From NCBI GenBank assembly GCA_004283105.1, contig SHLN01000041.1:1-13911 (forward strand): a DNA stretch of 13,911 bases, given 5' to 3'. The notes beneath the pieces are model-generated. The model did no database searches. It saw only the letters and a program-made list of their open reading frames with translations, and had not been told where the DNA came from. The DNA comes from Acidimicrobiia bacterium (GTDB lineage Bacteria > Actinomycetota > Acidimicrobiia > Spongiisociales > SHLN01). The position numbers and the translations under genes were made by a program. Each line of letters starts with the position of its first letter. Position 1 is the stretch's first letter. Shown one piece after another: positions 6,081-12,979 of this stretch.

Positions 6081-7292
6081 TCACCTCCGCTCGCGAAGGA
6101 ACCAGGTTTCGGCCGGGCCCTTTCCCTTGAGCTCGACCTCCCCGCGTCGCTCACATCGGTAGCTATCGGAGATGAGGTCCTTCGTCTCGACACTGATCTG
6201 GATCTCGCCCGGCACTCCGTGAGACTCCAACCGGCTGGCGGTATTCACCGTGTCGCCCCACAGGTCGTAAGAGAACTTGCGATCTCCAATGATGCCGGCC
6301 ACGACCGGACCGGAGTGCATCCCGATGCGCACCTGGACCCGTCGCCCTCCGAATACCTCCTCCTCGGTGTGCGAGCGGATGCCGAGCGCCAGCTCGGCCA
6401 TTGCCTCGGCGTGATCGGGCCGCCACTCGGGAACGCCGGAGGCCACCATGTAGGCATCGCCCACTGTCTTGATCTTCTCCAGTCCGAGTGCTCCCACGAG
6501 GCCGTCGAGCGATCGGAAGATTTCATCGAGCAGGGAAACGAGCTCGTCGGCACTCATCGACGCCGAGAGAGGGGTGAAGTCGACGACGTCGGCGAACAGC
6601 ACGGTGGCGCTCTCGAATCGGTCGGCGATTCCTTCCTCGCCGGCCTTCAGCCGGTCGGCGATCTCGGCGGGAAGGATGTTCAAGAGGAGCTGCTCGGACC
6701 GCTCGTTGGCGACCACCATCTCGGCCTCAGCCGTATCGGCGACCTGCTTGAAGTAGACGGCGACGATCCCGATGAACAGAGCGGTACAGATTGCGCTCAG
6801 CACCGTCATGACGGTTTCGGTGGAGGTCCCTCGAATGGCGTCGGCCGTCTCCGGCTCAACGAGCACGACGAGCAGAACGAGGGCGGTGCTGAGGGCGACA
6901 AACGCTCCCTGGGTCCATAGGTCACCCTCGCGGGCTACCAGGGCCACTGTGATCGGAAGCACCAGCAAGAAGAGGAAGACCGGAGGTCCTACCAGGAGCG
7001 TGGCGAAGACGAGGTCGAACCAGGACCCGATCACGAGCAGCCACATGGCGGCGCTGGTGTGGCCGGCGGTGTTCAAGACCAGCACGAGCGCGGTCACGAC
7101 CACGTAGACCCCGTTCGTTGCCATGACCGGCCACAGCTCCGAGGCGTCGATGAACGCGAGCCACACGGTGTAGAGGAGGTTGAAGAACATGCCGAACAGG
7201 GCGATCAGGTTGATCGTTTGGATCCGACGGACTTCGGTGGCGGACTGGTCGGTAACCCCGAGGTTCACGACCCGGCCGATGGCTCCTTCCAC
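6081..7292 (-). CDS. Membrane-bound class III adenylate cyclase (six TM helices)
   Basis: 403 residues from this start. Residues 25-180 hold six hydrophobic helices, then a helical connector (ADTAEAEMVVANERSEQLLLNILP) leads into a complete cyclase homology domain. Active-site residues are all canonical: metal-binding Asp235 (FADVVDF) and Asp279 (KTVGDAYM), adenine-selecting Lys275 and Asp343 (YDLWGDT), and transition-state Asn350 and Arg354 (NTASR). The product should be cAMP from ATP, made by a homodimer at the inner face of the membrane. The 6TM-plus-catalytic layout resembles mycobacterial Rv1625c. The start is uncertain: GTG 7292 lies 7 bases after a TAGCCT box (leaderless), while GTG 7268 lies 14 bases after GGAAGGAG (7290-7283). 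Earlier in-frame codons would run into the upstream flavoprotein gene. A second cyclase-domain gene lies less than 1 kb away. Confidence 0.92.
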   Translation of the reverse strand: MEGAIGRVVNLGVTDQSATEVRRIQTINLIALFGMFFNLLYTVWLAFIDASELWPVMATNGVYVVVTALVLVLNTAGHTSAAMWLLVIGSWFDLVFATLLVGPPVFLFLLVLPITVALVAREGDLWTQGAFVALSTALVLLVVLVEPETADAIRGTSTETVMTVLSAICTALFIGIVAVYFKQVADTAEAEMVVANERSEQLLLNILPAEIADRLKAGEEGIADRFESATVLFADVVDFTPLSASMSADELVSLLDEIFRSLDGLVGALGLEKIKTVGDAYMVASGVPEWRPDHAEAMAELALGIRSHTEEEVFGGRRVQVRIGMHSGPVVAGIIGDRKFSYDLWGDTVNTASRLESHGVPGEIQISVETKDLISDSYRCERRGEVELKGKGPAETWFLRERR

Positions 7293-7299
7293 CCCTCGA

Positions 7300-7328
7300 A
7301 GGCTACGCGAGTGTCGAGGGGCGGTCAC
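7300..7328 (-). promoter_or_regulatory. Candidate promoter for the membrane adenylate cyclase
   Basis: On the minus strand GTGACC (7328-7323) is separated by 17 bases from TAGCCT (7305-7300). The transcription start would fall at about 7293-7292, on the GTG start codon, giving a leaderless mRNA. The promoter sits in the 52-bp gap after the flavoprotein gene, so the cyclase can be expressed on its own. Confidence 0.4.
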
Positions 7329-7344
7329 CTCTCGGCCCGGCTCG

Positions 7345-7866
7345 CTACTCCCCGGCCAGGTTCTTGAACCAGGTGGACGCCGGATGGGCCTCCACGTCAC
7401 CGCCGAGTTCGACGATGCGTTCCATCAACCCGCTCCCGTTCCACGACATCCAGCGCTCCGGATTGATGATGATGGTGGTGTCCTCGTGAGCGCCAAGCAG
7501 CTTGCCGATCGTGGCATGTCCGGCGTCGGTGAGCAGGTGGTCGCGAATCGACTGGTTGAGCCGCTCGGCTTCAGCACCCGTTGCCAGCTCAACCGGTCCG
7601 GTACACGAGACCCATCCGCTCGTTTCTCGGAACGACACGAAGAACGTGGCCAAAGGACGGGCCAGGAGGTTCCTGTACTTGCGGGTCGTGTGCGGGGTCG
7701 GGAGCAAGGGGCGATCTTGCTCGTCGAGCATGAAGAGAAGCTCGGTCAGGTGGGGGGACCCGTCGTCGTTGACGGTGCCGAGGATGCAGTTGCCCTCGAC
7801 CCGCAGGTGCGATCTCAACTCATCGGTCATTCCGGCGGGCGTCTGGTAGACCTCATGAATCGCCAT
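7345..7866 (-). CDS. Split-barrel flavoprotein, PPOX-class (F420- or FMN-dependent) oxidoreductase family
   Basis: 173 residues, one domain. The N-terminal half has the split-barrel core: LRVEGNCILGTVNDDGSPHLTELLFMLD, RKYRNLLARPLATFFVSF and the strand GWVSCTGPVEL. The C-terminal half carries the INPERWMSWN block typical of actinobacterial F420/FMN-binding PPOX-like proteins. These bind a deazaflavin or flavin and reduce small substrates; cofactor and substrate cannot be read from sequence alone. No signal peptide is present, so it is cytoplasmic. ATG 7866 follows a TAGCGT box by 6 bases with no Shine-Dalgarno sequence, suggesting a leaderless transcript. It is divergent from the hydrolase-cyclase gene across a 54-bp gap and precedes the membrane cyclase on the same strand, so partial readthrough into that gene is possible. 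Confidence 0.87.
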   Translation of the reverse strand: MAIHEVYQTPAGMTDELRSHLRVEGNCILGTVNDDGSPHLTELLFMLDEQDRPLLPTPHTTRKYRNLLARPLATFFVSFRETSGWVSCTGPVELATGAEAERLNQSIRDHLLTDAGHATIGKLLGAHEDTTIIINPERWMSWNGSGLMERIVELGGDVEAHPASTWFKNLAGE

Positions 7867-7872
7867 GGCACG

Positions 7873-7912
7873 ACGCTAGCCGATCGGCTCGAGCCGTCCC
7901 GGCGGGTAGGTT
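7873..7912. promoter_or_regulatory. Compact divergent promoter region with a 12-bp palindrome
   Basis: TAGCGT on the minus strand (7878-7873) lies 6 bases from ATG 7866. TAGGTT on the plus strand (7907-7912) lies 8 bases from ATG 7921. Between the two -10 boxes is a perfect 12-bp palindrome CGGCTCGAGCCG (7885-7896), positioned to affect both promoters. Neither gene has a Shine-Dalgarno sequence, and no good -35 hexamers are seen. Confidence 0.5.
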
Positions 7913-7920
7913 GGTCGCAC

Positions 7921-9267
7921 ATGCCGACCACGCACTACACCATGAGCGGCGACGTGAATATCGCCTACCAGGTGTTTGGCGAGGGTGAACACGACCTCGT
8001 CTACGTGCCGGGGTGGATCTCCAACGTCGAGCTCATGTGGGACGATCCGGTACTGGCCGGAATCCTCCGGCGTCTCGGCACGTTCGCCCGGGTCATCACG
8101 TTCGACAAACGCGGTACCGGCATGTCCGATCGGGTGCCGGTCAACGAGTTGCCGCACCTCGAGCAGCGCATGGACGATGTGCGAGCCGTCATGGACGCGG
8201 TCGGCTCGGAGAAGGCCACGCTCTTTGGTCACTCGGAAGGCGGGAGCATGGCGACTCTGTTCGCCGCCACCTACCCCGAGCGTACCGAAGGCCTCATTCT
8301 GGCCAGCACCTACGCCAAGCGGGTCTGGTCCGAAGACCACCCATGGGCTCCGACGGCCGAGGCGCGGGCGGCCGAAATCGAACACGTGGAGGCCACCTGG
8401 GGTGACCCAAACGCTCTCCCCGTCTACGTTCTCGGAGCCCGTGGCACGGACACGGCCTTTCGGGAGTGGGTGGCCCGCTACTTCCGCCTCTCGGCGAGCC
8501 CGAAGGCGGCGGCCCAGCTGCTCCGGATGAACACCGAAATGGATACGAGAGCGGCCCTTCCCCTCATCCATGCGCCGACGCTCTGCTTGTATCGAACCGA
8601 CGACGTCGATGTGAGCGTGGAGGAGGGCCGCTGGATCGCCTCGCAGATCCCGAACGCCACGTTTGTCGAGCTACCGGGCGATGCCCACCTCTTCTGGGCC
8701 GTCGATCCGCAACCGTTCGTTGATGAGATCGAGGATTTCATGACCGGCTATCGCACGTCTGGTGAGCCGGAGCGGGTGCTCGCCACCGTCTTGTTCACCG
8801 ACATCGTCGACTCGACCAAGCAGGCAGCCGAGCTCGGCGATCAGGCCTGGCGGTCCGTGCTGGAGAGCCACAACCGCATTACCCGCCAGGAGCTCCGACG
8901 ATGGCGCGGCGCCGAGCGGGGGACGACCGGGGACGGGTTCCTGGCCACCTTCGACGGACCGGCCCGGGCCGTGCGGGCCGCCGCGTTCATCGCCCGGGCC
9001 GTGAGCGCGCTGGGCGTACAGGTCAGGGCCGGGGTTCATACCGGCGAAGTCGAATTGGTGGGAGACGATGTCGCCGGACTGGCGGTCCACATCGGTGCCC
9101 GGATCGCCGCCATGGCCGGACCCGGCGAGGTGTATGCGTCACAAACGGTGAGGGATCTCGTCGTGGGATCAGAACTCCAATTCGAGTCTCGTGGTCGGCA
9201 CGAGCTCAAAGGGGTTCCGGGCGAGTGGGAGATCTATTCGGTTGTGGAGCCTGCCGCCGCCTCGTGA
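7921..9267 (+). CDS. Alpha/beta hydrolase fused to an atypical class III nucleotidyl cyclase domain
   Basis: 448 residues in two domains. Residues 1-275 are an alpha/beta hydrolase with oxyanion-side FDKRGTGMSD, nucleophile elbow GHSEGG (Ser105), acid in RTDDVDV (Asp227, Asp228 or Asp230) and His256 in GDAHLFW, so the triad is intact. Residues 285-440 are a cyclase homology domain with both metal Asp residues (Asp294 in FTDIVDST, Asp338 in TTGDGF). The adenine-selecting Lys position is Gly334 and the transition-state Asn position is His390 (AVHIGAR), while Asp383 and Arg394 remain by my alignment. The architecture matches mycobacterial Rv1900c (LipJ), whose cyclase is also non-canonical. The hydrolase may act as a sensor or as an enzyme tuned by nucleotide; neither is shown. 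No signal peptide or TM helix is present. ATG 7921 is taken because GHxSxG-family N-termini begin here and TAGGTT lies 8 bases upstream. Confidence 0.92.
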   Translation: MPTTHYTMSGDVNIAYQVFGEGEHDLVYVPGWISNVELMWDDPVLAGILRRLGTFARVITFDKRGTGMSDRVPVNELPHLEQRMDDVRAVMDAVGSEKATLFGHSEGGSMATLFAATYPERTEGLILASTYAKRVWSEDHPWAPTAEARAAEIEHVEATWGDPNALPVYVLGARGTDTAFREWVARYFRLSASPKAAAQLLRMNTEMDTRAALPLIHAPTLCLYRTDDVDVSVEEGRWIASQIPNATFVELPGDAHLFWAVDPQPFVDEIEDFMTGYRTSGEPERVLATVLFTDIVDSTKQAAELGDQAWRSVLESHNRITRQELRRWRGAERGTTGDGFLATFDGPARAVRAAAFIARAVSALGVQVRAGVHTGEVELVGDDVAGLAVHIGARIAAMAGPGEVYASQTVRDLVVGSELQFESRGRHELKGVPGEWEIYSVVEPAAAS

Positions 9268-9274
9268 GCCCCCG

Positions 9275-9280
9275 TATGAT
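9275..9280 (+). promoter_or_regulatory. Candidate -10 box TATGAT for the DUF2442 gene
   Basis: TATGAT predicts transcription starting near 9287 and a leader of about 18 bases with GGGGAG (9294-9299) five bases before the GTG start. No clear -35 element is seen. Confidence 0.4.
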
Positions 9281-9304
9281 TGGTCGAGACCGTGGGGAGA
9301 CGAC

Positions 9305-9571
9305 GTGGTTGACATCACACGGGTAGAGGTCGGCGAGGGTCGAACAGTTTCGTTGGCCTTCAGCGACGGGTCGGAGCGAGTGGTGGATCTGACCGAGTGG
9401 CTGTGGGGCCCGGTATTCGAACCAATCGCCAAAGACGATGACCTGTTTGCTCAGGTTGCCGTCGATCCCGAGCAGGGAACCATCGTCTGGCCGAATGGCG
9501 CGCACTTCGATCCCGAGGTGCTCCATGGCGATTACGAACGAAGCCAGCCCTGGAAGCAGGATCGCCACTAG
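9305..9571 (+). CDS. DUF2442 family small protein
   Basis: 88 residues. The DUF2442 pattern is clear: VDITRVEVGEGRTVSLAFSD, then VVDLTEWLWGPVFEPI, DDLFAQVAVDPEQGTIVWPNG and HFDPEVLH. Members are small cytoplasmic proteins of unknown function, often found beside a DUF4160 protein and sometimes suggested to form toxin-antitoxin-like pairs. No DUF4160 partner is next to this one; its neighbours are the hydrolase-cyclase 37 bp upstream and a SRPBCC gene downstream. GTG 9305 is set by GGGGAG at 9294-9299. The frame is open further upstream, but that would overlap the end of the hydrolase-cyclase gene. Confidence 0.85.
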   Translation: MVDITRVEVGEGRTVSLAFSDGSERVVDLTEWLWGPVFEPIAKDDDLFAQVAVDPEQGTIVWPNGAHFDPEVLHGDYERSQPWKQDRH

Positions 9572-9579
9572 CCACTGCA

Positions 9580-9604
9580 GCCGGGCACCCGGCCCGTCTA
9601 GGAT
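9580..9604 (+). promoter_or_regulatory. Small inverted repeat followed by -10 box TAGGAT
   Basis: GCCGGG (9580-9585) and CCCGGC (9588-9593) form an inverted repeat with a two-base centre, which might be a weak 3' end for the DUF2442 gene or an operator. TAGGAT (9599-9604) then predicts transcription starting near 9611 for the SRPBCC gene, leaving a short leader with GAAAGGGG. Confidence 0.35.
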
Positions 9605-9626
9605 CCACCGACCGGAAAGGGGACCC

Positions 9627-10085
9627 ATGTCCAGCTACGAAGTGACGCGCAGCACCACCATCAGTGCCGAGCCGCAACAGGTGTACGGCAAGATCGTCGA
9701 CCTTCACAAATGGGAGTCCTGGTCTCCGTGGGAAGGGGTCGATCCGGACATGACCAAGCGGTACGCGGGGCCCGACTCGGGGGTCGGGGCATCGTATTCC
9801 TGGAGCGGGAACCGGAAGGTGGGCGAGGGCAAGATGACGATTACCGATATCGCCGAGCCGAGCCGGGTCGCCATCGACCTCCACTTCCTGAAGCCGTTCA
9901 AGGCGCAGAACGAGACGGTGTTCGACCTGGCGCCGGCCGGCGAGGGCACGCAGGTCACCTGGACGATGACCGGCACCCACACCATCCTCTCGCGGATCAT
10001 GGGCATCTTCATGTCCATGGACAAGATGATCGGCAAGGACTTCGAGAAGGGCCTCGCCCAGCTCAAATCCGACGTCGAGAGTTAG
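9627..10085 (+). CDS. SRPBCC family (polyketide cyclase/START-like) protein
   Basis: 152 residues making a single helix-grip domain. It opens with YEVTRSTTISAEPQQVYGKIVDLHKWESWSPW, the usual first strand, helix and WxxW(S/T)PW segment of the polyketide cyclase-like SRPBCC clan. It continues with GVGASYSWSGN, strand VAIDLHFLKPF and GTQVTWTMTGTH, and ends in a long helix (MGKDFEKGLAQLK-like) that caps the cavity. Such proteins bind a hydrophobic ligand, and many are annotated as transcriptional-regulator-associated or polyketide cyclase without tested activity. There is no signal peptide. The start is fixed by GAAAGGGG just upstream of ATG 9627. It is convergent with the lipoprotein gene that follows, with only 26 bp between. 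Confidence 0.88.
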   Translation: MSSYEVTRSTTISAEPQQVYGKIVDLHKWESWSPWEGVDPDMTKRYAGPDSGVGASYSWSGNRKVGEGKMTITDIAEPSRVAIDLHFLKPFKAQNETVFDLAPAGEGTQVTWTMTGTHTILSRIMGIFMSMDKMIGKDFEKGLAQLKSDVES

Positions 10086-10111
10086 ACCGATCGGCGGCTA
10101 GCCCGGGCCTC

Positions 10112-10630
10112 CTAGGAGCATTCGCGCTCGAAGAACTCTTCGATGTTGGTGGCGGCCGCGTCGATGGCGTCGTTGTCCATGAACCCGAACGCTTCCTCCA
10201 GCTTTTCGAAGTCGGCCTGGGTCATGGAGGCGGCAGCAGTCGGATCGGTCAGGTCGATGTCGAGCTCCTCCAGAGCGTCGAACAGATCGCGAAACGCATC
10301 GGCGATGACCTGCATGTCGTCGCTGATCTCACCCGGAGCTCGATCGGCGAACTCCTGGAAGTATTCGGCGGTGTACTCGAATCCGGTCGGGTCGGTACCC
10401 CCGGAGAAGGCTGCCTGGCTGGCAGCCCCCCAGTCGCTCGACCACTGCAGCAACTCAGGACAGTTGTTGAAGTCCACGTCACCATCGGGCGGGTCGGTGG
10501 TGTCGGTTGCCTGACTCGTGGTCGTCGCGACGGTGGTGGTAGTTACCGCGGGTGGATCGCTATCGCTATCGGAACCGCCGCAGCCCATCAGGGCGAGGGC
10601 GAGCACCAAGAGGATTGCCGTGAATCGCAT
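10112..10630 (-). CDS. Small lipoprotein of unknown function with Thr-rich linker
   Basis: 172 residues. The signal peptide MRFTAILLVLALALMGC has a clear lipobox (LMGC, Cys17). It is followed by an Asp/Ser stretch and a Thr-rich linker (VTTTTVATTTSQATDTTDPP) to about residue 50. The mature domain is acidic and apparently helical, with FNNCPELLQWSSDWGAASQAAF at its head, a run of Asp/Glu-rich helices (DAFRDLFDALEELDIDL; FEKLEEAFGFMDND) and a final Cys (ERECS). Cys57 and Cys171 could pair. I recognise no family. ATG 10630 is preceded by GGGAG six bases away. It is divergent from the fasciclin lipoprotein across 273 bp. Confidence 0.8.
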   Translation of the reverse strand: MRFTAILLVLALALMGCGGSDSDSDPPAVTTTTVATTTSQATDTTDPPDGDVDFNNCPELLQWSSDWGAASQAAFSGGTDPTGFEYTAEYFQEFADRAPGEISDDMQVIADAFRDLFDALEELDIDLTDPTAAASMTQADFEKLEEAFGFMDNDAIDAAATNIEEFFERECS

Positions 10631-10903
10631 GATGAGCTCCCTCTGTCTCCTCTTATTGCATCACGCCGGGGAAGCCGGCGGTATGGGAAGAAAGGCCCGA
10701 AAAATGGGACGGGCACCGTCTGGTCGGGCGAGCATCTTCCTGATGATCCCCGGCAGGTGTCGGGCAGGCCGGCCTACCGCTCGAGCGGAGGCTCGAAAGA
10801 GAAATCCACATTTAGCACTAAAAGATCATCCACCGGCGGGTGGGGTCCGTAGACCCTCTGAAAACCCCGGGTGCTCCGGCACCCCTAGATCAGAGGAACG
10901 AAC
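10631..10903. promoter_or_regulatory. Divergent intergenic region dense in inverted repeats
   Basis: No gene is supported here. Perfect inverted repeats lie at 10664-10680 (CGCCGG/CCGGCG), 10766-10775 (AGGCCGGCCT), 10777-10788 (CCGCTCGAGCGG), 10781-10796 (TCGAGC/GCTCGA), 10811-10822 (TTTAG/CTAAA), 10843-10856 (GGGTC/GACCC) and 10869-10884 (GGGTGC/GCACCC). The last two would lie in the fasciclin mRNA leader. The AT-rich patch around 10805-10830 is the likeliest promoter site, but I cannot name a convincing -35/-10 pair on either strand. Confidence 0.5.
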
Positions 10904-11440
10904 ATGAAACGCACCAAGCTCTTCACAGCCACCGCCATGCTGGCCATCTTTGCCCTCGTCGCAGCCGCCTGCTCGAGCGATGAAGATGCCGATCCCACCA
11001 CGACGACCGTCACCACGGTCGCCGCAGAGGAAATGGGCACGATCGTCGATGTCGCCGCCGGCGCCGGCACGTTCGAGACGTTGCTGGCCGCCGCCACGGC
11101 CGCCGGTCTGGCCGACACGCTCGCCGGAGACGGACCCTTCACGGTCTTCGCTCCCACCGATGAGGCATTTGCCGCCCTTCCCGAGGGGACCGTCGAGGGC
11201 CTCCTCGAGGATCCGGCCGCCCTCTCCGACATCCTGCTCTACCACGTCGTACCGGGCAAGGTACTCGCCGCCGACGTTGTTTCGCTGACCTCAGCGACGA
11301 CAGCGCAGGGTTCGGACGTCACCATCTCGGTTGACGGTGGTGCGGTGATGATCGATGGCGCCAATGTGACCGCCACGGACATCGAGGCCTCGAACGGTGT
11401 CATCCACGTCATCGACGCGGTGATCTTGCCGAGCGCCTAG
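10904..11440 (+). CDS. Fasciclin (FAS1) domain lipoprotein
   Basis: 178 residues. The signal peptide ends at a permissive lipobox AAAC (Cys23), followed by an Asp/Thr linker with TTTTVTTV. One FAS1 domain fills residues 43-177. It has the H1 box FTVFAPTDEAFAALP, the central LLYHVVPGKV and the H2 box NGVIHVIDAVILP. FAS1 proteins mediate adhesion at the cell surface; the mycobacterial MPB70/MPT83 antigens are close analogues in layout (MPT83 is also a lipoprotein). The start has AGAGGAAC just upstream. The gene is monocistronic: it is divergent from one lipoprotein, and a terminator follows within 20 bp. Its mRNA leader carries two small hairpins, so translation could be affected by structure, but this is not demonstrated. 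Confidence 0.93.
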   Translation: MKRTKLFTATAMLAIFALVAAACSSDEDADPTTTTVTTVAAEEMGTIVDVAAGAGTFETLLAAATAAGLADTLAGDGPFTVFAPTDEAFAALPEGTVEGLLEDPAALSDILLYHVVPGKVLAADVVSLTSATTAQGSDVTISVDGGAVMIDGANVTATDIEASNGVIHVIDAVILPSA

Positions 11441-11458
11441 GTCGCTTCCCCAAACCTG

Positions 11459-11488
11459 AAAGGCCCCCGCCACCCGGCGGGGGGCTTT
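11459..11488. terminator. Rho-independent terminator between convergent genes
   Basis: AAAGGCCCCCGCC (11459-11471) pairs with GGCGGGGGGCTTT (11476-11488) across a 4-base ACCC loop, with a single G-G mismatch. A-run and T-run flanks make it usable on both strands. It follows the fasciclin stop by 18 bases and lies 84 bases past the stop of the convergent RNase gene. Confidence 0.85.
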
Positions 11489-11572
11489 CTCATGCCCGGG
11501 CAGATGGGGCGGCGGAGCCATCGGGGCTGCGATCCGGACGCGGTTTCTTTCCTGCGTTGCCAACCGCCTTGC

Positions 11573-12973
11573 TTACAGGAGGATCGACTCTCCCTGGCCG
11601 GGGGTGAGAACGTTCTGGCTCAATCGCTGCGAAACGGCCTCTTTGAACGATTCCAGCGCTTCGGGGTCGCCGTGCACACCGATGACCTGATCTGGAGGAG
11701 TCGGGGCTGAGGCGAGCCAGTCGATGAGCTCCGATCGGTCGGCGTGAACCGAAAAGGCGGGCACCGAGGCGATCTCGGCCCGGACCGGATACCACTTGCC
11801 GTGAATCTTGATCTCCTCCTCGCCGTTGAGGAGGCGGGCCCCGCGGGTCCCGCCGGCCTGATAGCCGACGAGGGTGACGGTCGAGGCCGGATTCGGGAGC
11901 TCGCGCTTGAGGTGGTGGAGCACCCGGCCACCGGTCGCCATGCCGGATGCCGAAATGACGATGTAGGGCGGCTCGACCCGGTTGATGGCCTTGGAATCGT
12001 CCACCGACTCGGTCACCGTCAGATCGCCCGGGTCGAAGATCTCCGGGTGCCCGGCGATGTCGTCGCGGATCTCGTGATGTGATTCGGCGACGGCCCGCAG
12101 ATAGAAGCCGAGTGCAGAACGAGCCATCGGAGAGTCGAGGAACACCGGCATCTTCGGGATGGCGCCGGCCTCGGTCAGGGTGCGGAGCGCCACGAGGATG
12201 ACTTCGGTCCGGTCGATGGAGAAGGCGGGGATGACGACCGCCCCGCCGCGTTCGGCCGTGCGGGCGATGACGGCTCCGAGCTCGGCGGTCCCGTCTTCCT
12301 CGAGTTGCTCGGTGTCGCCGTAGGTGGTCTCCATGACCACCGTGCCGGCGGCCGGCGGTGGGTCGGGCGGATCGAGCACCGGATGAAACGGGCGTCCCAG
12401 ATCTCCCGAGATGTGGAGGGGCGCGGTTCCGTCGTCGAATTCCAGCAGGATGGAGGCGGAGCCGAGGATGTGTCCGGCCCTCGTCAGGCGGAGCGAGATG
12501 CCGTCGGCGATCGGGGTCGAGGAGTGCCACGGCGCCACCCGGAATTGGGCGGAGGCGGCCATGGCGTCCCGTTCGGTATAGAGGGGGAGGGCCGGGGTGT
12601 GCTTCGAATAGCCCTTCTTGTTGGCTCGCCGGGCGTCTTCCACCTGAATGCGTCCCGAATCGGCCATCACGACGCCGGCCAGCCGACCCGTCGACTCGGA
12701 GGCCCAGATGCTTCCCGTGTACCCGTTTCGTACCAGGGCAGGCAGGTATCCGACGTGGTCGAGGTGAGCATGGGATATGGCCGCCGCGTCGATAGATGCC
12801 GGATCGACCGGGAACTCAGCCCAGTTGCGTTGGCGGAGCTTCTTCGGCCCTTGAAACAAGCCGCAATCGACGAGGACCCTGGCGCGCGGCGTGTCCACGA
12901 GGAATTTGGACCCGGTGACCGTGCGGGCGGCTCCCAGGAACGTGATGAGCGGGCGATCTGGGCGAATCGTCAT
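11573..12973 (-). CDS. Beta-CASP metallo-beta-lactamase-fold ribonuclease
   Basis: 466 residues, full length. The metallo-beta-lactamase core starts with FLGAARTVTGSKFLVD and has the zinc motif SHAHLDHVG (His68, His70, Asp72, His73), His168 in AGHILGSA and Asp191 in SGDLGR. The beta-CASP insertion follows with METTYGDT (Glu215), PAFSIDRTEVIL, FLDSPMA, ISASGMATGGR (340-350) and FSVHAD (His410), closing with VHGDPEALESF (His434). This is the layout of the bacterial/archaeal CPSF73-like RNases such as TTHA0252, which cut RNA endo- or 5'-exonucleolytically using two zinc ions. There is no KH domain and no RNase J C-terminal domain. It is cytoplasmic, probably in RNA processing or decay. ATG 12973 follows a TAGGCT box by 6 bases without a Shine-Dalgarno sequence. 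Confidence 0.93.
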   Translation of the reverse strand: MTIRPDRPLITFLGAARTVTGSKFLVDTPRARVLVDCGLFQGPKKLRQRNWAEFPVDPASIDAAAISHAHLDHVGYLPALVRNGYTGSIWASESTGRLAGVVMADSGRIQVEDARRANKKGYSKHTPALPLYTERDAMAASAQFRVAPWHSSTPIADGISLRLTRAGHILGSASILLEFDDGTAPLHISGDLGRPFHPVLDPPDPPPAAGTVVMETTYGDTEQLEEDGTAELGAVIARTAERGGAVVIPAFSIDRTEVILVALRTLTEAGAIPKMPVFLDSPMARSALGFYLRAVAESHHEIRDDIAGHPEIFDPGDLTVTESVDDSKAINRVEPPYIVISASGMATGGRVLHHLKRELPNPASTVTLVGYQAGGTRGARLLNGEEEIKIHGKWYPVRAEIASVPAFSVHADRSELIDWLASAPTPPDQVIGVHGDPEALESFKEAVSQRLSQNVLTPGQGESILL

Positions 12974-12979
12974 GGAGCC

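Noticed and set aside
7885..7896. CRP/cAMP-receptor site near the cyclase genes
   Set aside because: No TGTGA-N6-TCACA-like sequence was found; the palindrome here has an unrelated core.
7180..7920. A long in-frame N-terminal extension of the hydrolase-cyclase
   Set aside because: It would lie antisense to the flavoprotein and cyclase genes; the TAGGTT box and the family N-terminus support ATG 7921.
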